A stretch of 5,414 nt of DNA from JAICLK01 sp035478715 (GTDB taxonomy: Bacteria; Patescibacteriota; Saccharimonadia; Saccharimonadales; UBA4665), in contig DATIJK010000016.1 in assembly GCA_035478715.1 (NCBI GenBank), positions 1 to 5,414 of the forward strand. Reading direction: 5' to 3'. Of the stretch, positions 1-5,414 are shown piece by piece; positions within the stretch are counted from its first letter, which is position 1; each line of letters begins with the position of its first letter. The translations under genes were made by a program, and so were the position numbers. The notes below the pieces were generated by a model that made no database searches, was not told the DNA's origin, and worked only from the letters and a program-made list of their open reading frames with translations.

Positions 1-672
1 AAACAAAGCGAGCAGACGTTTATCTGGCTCGATGATGCGGAAAAATTGGGTTTTGACGAAAATGACGAAAATAAAAATATCAATCTGATAAATAATGTCG
101 GGTTTGAGCCGCTGGTCATACTGCCCGGCCAAGTAAACCGCCAAAATGCCGCGTTGGTGGCGCAGGGTATACAGTGGCTTTTGAAGAAAGATGATGTGTT
201 TGATCTGGGTAAATTGCTCGACAAATTCCCCGGCGTATCAAGGCGTTTCGAACAAATCATCCCCGGCCTGTTTACCGACTACGCGCACACGCCGCCGAAA
301 ATCGAAGGTGCGTTGCAATTGGCTCACGAAGTAGCGGAATCAAACGTTGTGGTGATTTACGAAGGCTTGCACAATACACGGCAGCACTTTATAAAGGACG
401 ACTTAAAACATCTGTTTGATGAAGTCAAAAAGCTCTATATAGTACCTAGCTACCTGGCGCGCGAGGATGAAAATTTGCAATTATTAAGCCCGGCCGACTT
501 ACGGACGTTATTAAGCCCGGAATCGCAAGCCCACACCGAACCGATGCAACTCGACGACAATTTGAAGCTGGCGATTCAATCACATTTGAATAATCATGAC
601 CTTGTGCTTTGCCTAACGGCTGGCGGCGGCAATAGCCTCGACGAATGGCTGCGCAAGGAATTCGCGACGTGA
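1..672 (+). CDS. murC: UDP-N-acetylmuramate--L-alanine ligase (MurC), C-terminal part, 5' end outside window
   Basis: The reading frame is open from the first base to TGA at 670-672, giving 223 residues of a protein that begins upstream; full MurC is usually about 450-490 residues. MurC joins L-alanine to UDP-MurNAc with ATP in the cytoplasm, the first peptide step of peptidoglycan synthesis. Counting from the window edge, the visible motifs are GQVNRQNAALV at 43-53 (end of the central ATPase domain), FPGVSRRF at 76-83, DYAHTP at 93-98 (family DYAHHP), YEGLHNTR at 120-127 (family FQPHRYSR), YLARE at 151-155 (family YxAxE) and TAGGGN at 206-211 (usual GAGD region). Together these cover the Mur ligase C-terminal domain. 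FPGVxRRF favours MurC over MurD/E/F. Several motifs are diverged, so a paralogous Mur-type ligase such as Mpl is possible but less likely. The downstream EEP gene overlaps its stop. Confidence 0.87.
   Translation, partial: KQSEQTFIWLDDAEKLGFDENDENKNINLINNVGFEPLVILPGQVNRQNAALVAQGIQWLLKKDDVFDLGKLLDKFPGVSRRFEQIIPGLFTDYAHTPPKIEGALQLAHEVAESNVVVIYEGLHNTRQHFIKDDLKHLFDEVKKLYIVPSYLAREDENLQLLSPADLRTLLSPESQAHTEPMQLDDNLKLAIQSHLNNHDLVLCLTAGGGNSLDEWLRKEFAT
655..660 (+). promoter_or_regulatory. Ribosome binding site (AAGGAA) deciding the GTG 669 start
   Basis: AAGGAA lies inside the last codons of murC, eight bases before GTG at 669. The spacing is close to ideal for a Shine-Dalgarno element. The in-frame ATG at 645 has no purine-rich element in front of it, so this site supports the GTG start and translational coupling with murC. 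Confidence 0.65.
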
Positions 673-1430
673 AGCTTATCCAACTTAACATCTGGAATGG
701 CCGGTTGTTAAACCAAGTTTTGGAATTTCTAAAAGACGAACAGCCGGACTTCTTGTGTCTGCAAGAAGTTTACAGTAGCGAAATTCATAATCGAACGCAT
801 AATTATTTTTCGAGTTATGAACGAATTGACGAGCTTTTGCCGGAAATTAACGGCTATTTTTCGCCTCGCTTAGACATTACGGTTTTTGATAAGAAAGTCG
901 GCTATGGCAACGCTATCTTTAGCAAGTTCCCTGTCACTAACACCGAAACGATCGAAGTCAGCGGCGAACACCATTCGTACTCGAAAGCAGAAGATTACGC
1001 TGCAAATGAAGGCCAAAAAGAATGCTTCAACATGCAGCGGATTCAGGTCACAGTCGGTGATAATAAAACATTCTGCCTAATTAATTACCACGGCTACTGG
1101 GAGCCGAACGAATACGGATCCGCTGTAACCGTTCAATTAATGAACGACGTTGTCGCGAAAATACTAGACGAATCGCCCCGTCCGCTGATCTTATCCGGCG
1201 ATCTAAACGTCGATTCCAATGCTCCGGCCATGGCGCCGATCCACAATCGCTTAAGAGATTTAACCAAAGAAAATAAGATCGAAACGACGTTAACCCAGTT
1301 CGGTAAAATTCCGATAGCAGCCTGCGACCATATCTGTATTTCCGATGGGATAGATGTCAAGCAATTTGCCGTACGCGAAGAATTGCTGTCAGACCACAAA
1401 GCACTTGTACTAGAATTCGACCTGGCTTAG
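669..1430 (+). CDS. Endonuclease/exonuclease/phosphatase (EEP) superfamily protein
   Basis: The 253-residue product has the full set of EEP metal-dependent phosphoesterase motifs: N7 in LNIWNG, E33 in LQEV, N81 in GYGNAIFSK, H141 in NYHGYW, D178 and N180 in GDLNVD, D220/H221 in CDHI, and D242/H243 in the terminal SDHKALV. The superfamily cleaves phosphodiester or phosphomonoester bonds with Mg2+; members act on DNA, RNA, inositol phosphates or sphingomyelin. The sequence does not fix the substrate. No signal peptide or membrane segment is visible, so it is probably cytoplasmic. I chose GTG 669 over ATG 645 because a Shine-Dalgarno element precedes it, because GTGA overlaps the murC stop, and because the protein then starts with the beta strand VKLIQLNIW as is usual in the family. 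The gene is probably co-transcribed with murC. Its stop overlaps the stop of the convergent glycosidase gene. Confidence 0.85.
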   Translation: MKLIQLNIWNGRLLNQVLEFLKDEQPDFLCLQEVYSSEIHNRTHNYFSSYERIDELLPEINGYFSPRLDITVFDKKVGYGNAIFSKFPVTNTETIEVSGEHHSYSKAEDYAANEGQKECFNMQRIQVTVGDNKTFCLINYHGYWEPNEYGSAVTVQLMNDVVAKILDESPRPLILSGDLNVDSNAPAMAPIHNRLRDLTKENKIETTLTQFGKIPIAACDHICISDGIDVKQFAVREELLSDHKALVLEFDLA

Positions 1431-3760
1431 CCCGTCCAGTGGCTTAGCAAAATTGAAAGGTCGGTAATCGTAACCGTTCCGTCGTGATTGATGTCGGCCG
1501 TTGCATTTGAAGACCCCCAGGCAGTCAGCAGAATTGAAAGATCCGTGATACTTACCTTAGTGTCGTTGTTTAAGTCGCCCGGTATTCCGCCGGAACCACC
1601 GGATGAAGCTAAGACGTATGCGGATGCCTGACACGATGCCCAGGTGCTGCCGGCAGACCACGTCGGTGGTAGTGCGGTCAAACCGGTGACGCTATTGCTC
1701 TGCGAACAACTGCCCGATGCTTGGTTCCTGAAATTCAGGCTTCCGCCCGTACCCAGAAAAGCTATCCAGTAGACTGTACCGGTAGTTATGTTCGGATTCG
1801 AAGTCAGTGTGATAACATTCCACGCGCCGGCGTTTACCGTGCTGGCAGACCCGGAAGCAAGCAGCGTGCCCGGGACGGTGCCGTTGTTTGAGTAAATACC
1901 CACTTTCAATCCGGTTGCACCGCTGCCGCTATCGACATAAAAAGTTAACGTAGAAGCGGCACCTGACGACACTGCGGTATACTTAAACGCTTCAGCCTCA
2001 CCGGCACTATTCGAGTCAGTGCCTAGTTCCAACGCTGAATTTCCCACTAGCGTCGGCCCTGTGACAGTAATCGTCGCGGATGAATTAGCTGACCCGTTGG
2101 GTCCCGTGCATGAAATATTGTATGTAGTCGTAGCAGACGGCGAAACGCTTTGGCTGCCGCTAGTAGCGGTCGAGCTAGTCCAGCCGCTCGGAGTTGTCGC
2201 AGCACACGACGTAACATTGCTACTGGTCCACGATAGTGACGAGCTTGATCCAATTGAAATCGTCGACGGACTGGCCGTAAGCGTAACGCTTGGCGTTGGT
2301 GGCGGAGGCGGCGGTGGTGGCGCCGGCGGCGAAACCGTCCCGGTGGAGCCGGAAATCGTAAACAACGCACCCTGGGCTATCGTAACCGTCAACGTATTAT
2401 TCGACGGCGTAACAGTTGCGGTTTTGGTGAATTGGTAGCCGGAATTAGTTGCAGTCTGATAAACATCGTAGCTTGAAACGGCGGGCACATTAATTAAGTT
2501 GATAGTAATCGTGTCCGTGCCCGAATCATTCGTGTCGCCCAAAATTGTAACTCGTCCGCTGGCGTTATCCACAAACGCCTCAACTTTGTCATTGCCATCA
2601 TTGATGCTGGCAGAAACGCGCTTTGAGCCAATCGGAACGAACTTGAACAGATGCTCGTACTCGTAAAATTCCAGCCGAGGCGTATAGGTCTTGGAACTCG
2701 AATTGTACTGGAGCATCGGAATATCACCGAATGATAACGAGTCGTTGCCCGGCTGGCTGCCGTGACCATTGAGTATGGCGTGATTATAGACCGAATCATA
2801 GGCTTCCCACATCAGCAGGCCGGAGGCACCACCATCAAGGTACGGGAAAACGTTATCGATACTGGCATATTCGCTGATCCAAAAATCTTTGCCCGTGCCG
2901 TTAACGTGGGACGCTGCGCCATTATCCGTACCCGAATAGTTATGGTAGTCGAAGTGGTCGAGCTTGGCCATGAGCGTCGGATACGTTTTCATTGCTTCGG
3001 TGAAGCCCACGTTACAGCAAGTTTCGGGGCCAAGTATCTTGATTCCGGTCATCCCTAAATTATTCAGCCGGACGGCGATGCGGTTCATGACATCGGCCCA
3101 GGTCGTATCACTCATACTGACCCCCTCGTTGGCACTGATGTCCATCTCATTATTCGGCGAAAAATACCCGAACGTGTGGCCGTGACTGTAGCCCCAGTAG
3201 GCTTCGGAAGCCATCATTTCAGCGTATTCGTCTTCTTTGCCAGATTGGAGCGTTGCGCCACCCATCCACGACGGACCGATGCCCATGTTGCTGAGTATGA
3301 TGCCCGAGTCCGGGATGCCTTTCTGATGCAGATAATCGATGACAGCCCACGTGTTTGCAAAATTCGAGCCGGCCCGGTTAGTGTCGTACGATGTTTGCCC
3401 AGAGTAAATCGGGTCGTAATACGTCCAGTTGTAATTGTTGGCATTATTGTCATCGTTAGAGGATTCCCAATCTTCCATGTCCAGGCCGACGCGGAAGGTT
3501 TTCATGCCTTCTTCGTCGATAAGTTTATCGAGCGCGGGCTTTAGATTGCCGTTATCCCACGAATTAGGGTTGACATCAGCCCCAAGGCCATTGATGGTCT
3601 GGTACGTCGTGGCACCGTTTACATTAATGGTTACGGTAGCGGCGTGCGATGCATGGTTTTCGATATACGCACCCAGAATCCCAACCATCAGCAACAACGC
3701 TATTGCGGTGAAATAATGTTTATCGGCAAACACCTCTTTTAGAGGTCGAAATCTCGTCAT
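1427..3760 (-). CDS. Secreted multidomain glycoside hydrolase (clan GH-A, GH30-like) with Ig-like domain and C-terminal dockerin
   Basis: The product is 777 residues from ATG 3758-3760. Residues 17-33 form a hydrophobic segment after a basic N-terminus, and SHA|AT (38-42) looks like a signal peptidase I site, so it is exported or anchored. Residues 45-365 form a TIM barrel starting INGLGADVNP. The likely acid/base is E205 in SPNNEMD and the likely nucleophile E297 in FWISEYA; HNY (273-275) and W318 fit the ends of strands 6-8 of clan GH-A. Residues 366-471 (EHLFKFVPIGSKRV onward) resemble the beta-sandwich packed on GH30 barrels. Then come a polyproline linker (477-490), an Ig-like domain (491-568, C519/C551), a beta-rich module (571-720) and two dockerin repeats (727-777). 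Polysaccharide or glycoconjugate hydrolysis at the cell surface is inferred; the substrate is unknown, and GH39 or GH5 relatives cannot be excluded. No Shine-Dalgarno element precedes the ATG. The longer TTG 3853 start would place 31 residues before the signal peptide and overlap the upstream gene. Confidence 0.85.
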   Translation of the reverse strand: MTRFRPLKEVFADKHYFTAIALLLMVGILGAYIENHASHAATVTINVNGATTYQTINGLGADVNPNSWDNGNLKPALDKLIDEEGMKTFRVGLDMEDWESSNDDNNANNYNWTYYDPIYSGQTSYDTNRAGSNFANTWAVIDYLHQKGIPDSGIILSNMGIGPSWMGGATLQSGKEDEYAEMMASEAYWGYSHGHTFGYFSPNNEMDISANEGVSMSDTTWADVMNRIAVRLNNLGMTGIKILGPETCCNVGFTEAMKTYPTLMAKLDHFDYHNYSGTDNGAASHVNGTGKDFWISEYASIDNVFPYLDGGASGLLMWEAYDSVYNHAILNGHGSQPGNDSLSFGDIPMLQYNSSSKTYTPRLEFYEYEHLFKFVPIGSKRVSASINDGNDKVEAFVDNASGRVTILGDTNDSGTDTITINLINVPAVSSYDVYQTATNSGYQFTKTATVTPSNNTLTVTIAQGALFTISGSTGTVSPPAPPPPPPPPTPSVTLTASPSTISIGSSSSLSWTSSNVTSCAATTPSGWTSSTATSGSQSVSPSATTTYNISCTGPNGSANSSATITVTGPTLVGNSALELGTDSNSAGEAEAFKYTAVSSGAASTLTFYVDSGSGATGLKVGIYSNNGTVPGTLLASGSASTVNAGAWNVITLTSNPNITTGTVYWIAFLGTGGSLNFRNQASGSCSQSNSVTGLTALPPTWSAGSTWASCQASAYVLASSGGSGGIPGDLNNDTKVSITDLSILLTAWGSSNATADINHDGTVTITDLSILLSHWTG
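1430..1582 (-). repeat. Dockerin type I-like pair: two Ca2+-binding repeats of 27-codon period
   Basis: The last 51 residues of the glycosidase hold DLNNDTKVSITDLSILL and, 27 residues later, DINHDGTVTITDLSILL. Each is an F-hand-like calcium loop with Asp/Asn at positions 1, 3 and 5 and Asp at 12, followed by a hydrophobic helix, which is the dockerin type I layout. The DNA shows the duplication as well: the stretches beginning at 1446 and 1527 are 81 bases apart and share AGCA-AATTGAAAG. Dockerins bind cohesin modules on scaffolds or cell surfaces in cellulosome-forming bacteria. No cohesin is visible in this window, so the partner is unknown. In the second repeat the helix ends LLSHWTG and closes the protein. 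Confidence 0.8.
1601..2050 (-). other. Beta-rich C-terminal module of the glycosidase (residues 571-720)
   Basis: This segment begins VGNSALELGTDSNSAGEAEA and continues with alternating short hydrophobic strands and Gly/Ser/Asn turns (TLTFYVDSGSG, LKVGIYSNNG, GTLLASG, YWIAFLGTGG, LNFRN). The pattern suggests a jelly-roll or other beta-sandwich. C685 and C710 may form a disulfide in the exported protein. Similar modules occur as accessory domains of secreted actinobacterial and CPR proteins; I recognise the type but cannot name a Pfam family with certainty. A carbohydrate- or surface-binding role is inferred only from its place between enzyme and dockerin. Confidence 0.55.
2057..2320 (-). other. 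Polyproline linker (2291-2320) plus Ig-like domain of CPR type
   Basis: Eight consecutive prolines (codons at 2297-2320) followed by TP join the catalytic unit to a Ser/Thr-rich domain at residues 491-568. Its pattern, VTLTASPSTI, then SSSLSWTSSNVTSC (W511, C519), SQSVSPSATTTYNISC (C551) and ATITVTG, matches the Ig-like domain repeatedly found in surface proteins of Patescibacteria. The Cys pair probably forms the core disulfide. The role is presumably that of a spacer or adhesive module. The proline run would be expected to need elongation factor P for efficient translation. Confidence 0.65.
3732..3746 (-). other. Small stem-loop within codons 5-10 of the glycosidase mRNA
   Basis: ACCTCT-AAA-AGAGGT on the minus strand forms a perfect 6-bp stem with a 3-base loop shortly after the ATG at 3760. 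A second AGAGGT copy lies upstream of the start codon (3797-3802) and could compete for the same ACCTCT. Whether this influences translation is unknown; the stem is short and could be chance. Confidence 0.3.
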
Positions 3761-3824
3761 GATGCTAATGTTAATGATACCATTTGCTTGTATATAACCT
3801 CTTACATTGCCCTTTTGCAGTCGA
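3761..3824 (-). promoter_or_regulatory. 64-bp intergenic gap before the glycosidase, weak promoter candidate
   Basis: This AT-rich gap separates the tail-anchored membrane protein gene from the glycosidase on the minus strand. The best sigma-70-like pair I can place is CTGCAA (3815-3820) and TTATAT (3792-3797) with a 17-base spacer. Both hexamers match the consensus poorly. There is no convincing Shine-Dalgarno element just before ATG 3760; the only one-like string, AAGAGG (3798-3803), is 37 bases away. No hairpin with a following T-run is seen, so read-through from the upstream gene is as likely as an own promoter. Confidence 0.25.
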
Positions 3825-5414
3825 TTATCGAGCAAATATGAATAACAGAACAAGAACCACCACGAACACTATCACGCCCGCAAGCGCCGGTTTCATGTAG
3901 GTTGATTTGACCCGATCCTGATCGTTGAATTGGTTGCCGTATGGCTCCACAGACTGGTTATAGCTTGTGCTGAACGCCTGGTTCGAAACGGCTGGCATTG
4001 GTGCTGGTCCTGCTTCAATGCCGGAAGATGATTGTTTTTTAACGCCGCCAGCATCCAGATACTGGTTTTGGAGCTGTTCGTGCGTTCCTTCCTGATTGAA
4101 TACCGTTTGTTCGCTCCCTTTGGATTTTTCTGCGCCCAAAGCTGCTGCTGCACCGGCGAACTCGGCAGTCTGAGGCGCCGGACCGTGCTCAGCAGATTGC
4201 GTAACTTCTTTGTTATTTTCTTTAAACCACGCCAATTCCTGGGATTGCAGCACCGGTGCTTGCTCTGCCTGTTTCGTCGTTTTCGGTGCAGGTTTTTCAC
4301 CGCCTGGAATTAATGCGGCAGCAAATCCTGCAGCTGCGCCTTGTTCAACTGGCGAGACATGATGCTGGTGCAGATGGTCGGTGGGCCGTTCAACTTCTGA
4401 TGATTGCGCACTGACCCGTTCAAGCTTATGCCTTGTCAATTGATGTTCCGCTTGTTCTTTTTGCAGAACCTCGTTTGTCTGTTTTAGTTGTTTGCCCTGC
4501 TCTTTGATCTGATTCTGCTGCTTTTTAAAACGGCGCCGCGCCCACAGATGATCTGCGACCAATCCGAGGCCGACCAGCCCTACAGCACCCGCCAGCCCAT
4601 ATTCGCGTGAAGTATGCCTAAGATTATTGATTTCATTTCTAGCCTGCAATAAGCCGATTGCCGCCCAGGTATTCGGATTCGTCAGGCCGCCGGCCGGTGT
4701 CCATGGACTGTTAAGGATATTCGGATTCGGTGTATAACCGACATTGGCGCGAAACATGCCTTGGGGCAAATCATCGCCGTCACCCCATGCCCCGCCTTCC
4801 GCCGTTGGCGGGAAATTGGGGGGTTGGTTGTGACCGCCGCTTGCGTCTACTGGCGGCTGGCCTGGCGCATGCTCGTAGTATCTGGCTTCACCCGGCGGAT
4901 TGCCGCCCAAAGAATTACGTACAATATCGTTAAAACCTTCGTCGTTATTAGATGCTGCCGCCATCTCTGGCGCGGCAAGTTCGGGATGCTCGTTCTGGAC
5001 CCATTCGTTGAACGCTGCCGGTTCCGCTTGCTCGGCAATTGACGGCTGTGGGGTTTCGGCAGCTTCTACCGCGGCTACAGAGGCAGCAGCTGAGACGTTT
5101 GCTTCTGGCGCATGTGGCGTTTCGTTTTGATCATGCGAAACTTCCGAGCTACCGACATTGGCCCGAAACATACCCTGGGGCAATTCATTACCGCCCAGAT
5201 TTTCACCAGAAGTTCCCACAATGAGTTCCGGTGCGTTCTGCTCAAGAATTGCGTCAGATACCTTACGCTCTTGCGGCGACAACTCAGTCTGCTCGTCAAC
5301 CGGTTTGTCCGATTCGATTACAGGTTCATGCACTGCTGCTTTTGGCTTTTCGACTTTTGGCGGTTCTGGGACTTTCTTGACGGCAACAGGCGTATCGTCG
5401 TCGTCATCTTTTTC
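3825..5414 (-). CDS. Low-complexity tail-anchored membrane protein of unknown function, N-terminus outside window
   Basis: The frame is open from the right edge to TAA at 3825-3827, giving 529 residues; I do not recognise the family. With V1 at the GTG codon 5331-5333, a highly charged stretch (KDDDD, then Lys/Pro/Glu-rich) enters from the edge. Residues 1-245 are acidic, rich in Ala/Pro/Gln/Asn, and contain LPQGMFRANVG twice (51-61 and 189-199). A weak Gly-rich membrane segment (246-264) is followed by ARRRFKK and a Gln/Lys/Glu-rich coiled coil (266-308). A disordered Ala/Gln/Pro-rich region with short Ala-rich helices (332-345, 390-402) leads to a strong hydrophobic segment, VIVFVVVLVLLFIF (487-500), ending in AR. 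By the positive-inside rule the coiled-coil region is cytoplasmic and the N-terminal part may face outside; this is inference. GTG 5333 is probably not the start, since no Shine-Dalgarno element precedes it and the composition continues upstream. The glycosidase gene follows after 64 bp. Confidence 0.75.
   Translation of the reverse strand, partial: EKDDDDDTPVAVKKVPEPPKVEKPKAAVHEPVIESDKPVDEQTELSPQERKVSDAILEQNAPELIVGTSGENLGGNELPQGMFRANVGSSEVSHDQNETPHAPEANVSAAASVAAVEAAETPQPSIAEQAEPAAFNEWVQNEHPELAAPEMAAASNNDEGFNDIVRNSLGGNPPGEARYYEHAPGQPPVDASGGHNQPPNFPPTAEGGAWGDGDDLPQGMFRANVGYTPNPNILNSPWTPAGGLTNPNTWAAIGLLQARNEINNLRHTSREYGLAGAVGLVGLGLVADHLWARRRFKKQQNQIKEQGKQLKQTNEVLQKEQAEHQLTRHKLERVSAQSSEVERPTDHLHQHHVSPVEQGAAAGFAAALIPGGEKPAPKTTKQAEQAPVLQSQELAWFKENNKEVTQSAEHGPAPQTAEFAGAAAALGAEKSKGSEQTVFNQEGTHEQLQNQYLDAGGVKKQSSSGIEAGPAPMPAVSNQAFSTSYNQSVEPYGNQFNDQDRVKSTYMKPALAGVIVFVVVLVLLFIFAR
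4737..4769 (-). repeat. LPQGMFRANVG motif, copy 2
   Basis: This 33-base segment encodes LPQGMFRANVG, preceded by GDGDD and followed by YTPNPN. It is identical in peptide to the copy at 5151-5183. The three differing bases are all third-position synonymous changes (CAA/CAG, GGC/GGT, CGC/CGG). Confidence 0.85.
5151..5183 (-). repeat. LPQGMFRANVG motif, copy 1
   Basis: This segment encodes the same 11 residues as 4737-4769, preceded by GGNE and followed by SSEVSHDQNE. The flanks do not match those of the other copy beyond one acidic residue directly before the motif, so the shared unit is confined to the peptide itself. Confidence 0.85.

Noticed and set aside
46..48. TTG as the start of the first gene
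   Set aside because: The frame is open to the window edge and the encoded segment is only the C-terminal half of a Mur ligase, so the start lies outside.
645..647. ATG 645 as the start of the EEP gene
   Set aside because: No ribosome binding site precedes it, and it adds eight residues before the family's usual N-terminal strand. GTG 669 has both a Shine-Dalgarno element and the stop overlap.
670..672. Recoding of UGA as glycine, as in some CPR lineages
   Set aside because: TGA here ends murC at the expected place, right at the coupled start of the next gene, and no gene in the window has an in-frame TGA.
2019..2438. Plus-strand open frame with a polyglycine stretch (Gly-rich protein)
   Set aside because: It is the antisense shadow of the polyproline linker and Ig-like domain of the glycosidase; no ribosome binding site or recognisable domain.
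3851..3853. TTG 3853 as the start of the glycosidase
   Set aside because: It would overlap the upstream gene and place 31 extra residues before a normal signal sequence. ATG 3760 gives a standard short basic N-terminus.
3893..4300. Minus-strand Arg/Lys/Asn-rich open frame inside the membrane protein gene
   Set aside because: It is an out-of-frame shadow caused by Gln/Ala/Lys-rich codons of the real gene; the composition is unlike a folded protein.
4737..5183. Sortase-type signal in the LPQG motif
   Set aside because: LPQGM lacks the Thr-Gly of LPxTG, is internal, occurs twice, and is not followed by a hydrophobic segment and basic tail.
5331..5333. GTG 5333 as the start of the membrane protein gene
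   Set aside because: The frame continues upstream to the edge with the same charged, Pro/Lys-rich composition, and there is no ribosome binding site before the GTG.

Overview
The window holds four protein-coding genes in two convergent pairs, covers almost every base, and shows no RNA gene, mobile element or CRISPR array. The likely source is a Patescibacteria/CPR bacterium, most plausibly of the Saccharibacteria (TM7) type. This is an inference from the Ser/Thr-rich Ig-like domain with a conserved Cys pair after a polyproline linker, the C-terminal dockerin pair with the repeated 'ITDLSILL' signature, the divergent MurC, and the large low-complexity membrane protein. TGA is the stop codon of the first gene, so the UGA-to-glycine code of Gracilibacteria/Absconditabacteria is not in use.

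Left half, plus strand: the 3' part of murC (peptidoglycan precursor ligase; its start lies off the left edge), followed by a complete gene of the endonuclease/exonuclease/phosphatase (EEP) superfamily. The two overlap by four bases (GTGA), and a Shine-Dalgarno sequence inside the end of murC sets the second start at GTG 669.

Right half, minus strand: the right-most gene is cut by the window edge. It encodes a low-complexity protein with an acidic N-terminal region, an internal membrane segment, a coiled coil and a C-terminal tail anchor, and it carries an 11-residue motif twice. 64 bases downstream starts a complete 777-residue secreted enzyme. Its parts in order are a signal peptide or anchor, a clan GH-A TIM barrel resembling GH30, a beta-sandwich side domain, a polyproline linker, an Ig-like domain, a beta-rich module and a two-repeat dockerin. 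Its stop codon overlaps the stop of the EEP gene, so the two transcription units meet with no intergenic space.

Functional reading: murC belongs to cell-wall synthesis. The right half encodes surface biology, namely a secreted, probably polysaccharide-degrading enzyme with a protein-docking tail, and a membrane protein of unknown role. The duplicated LPQGMFRANVG peptide, the dockerin with no visible cohesin partner, and the glycosidase of unknown substrate are the points most worth following up.
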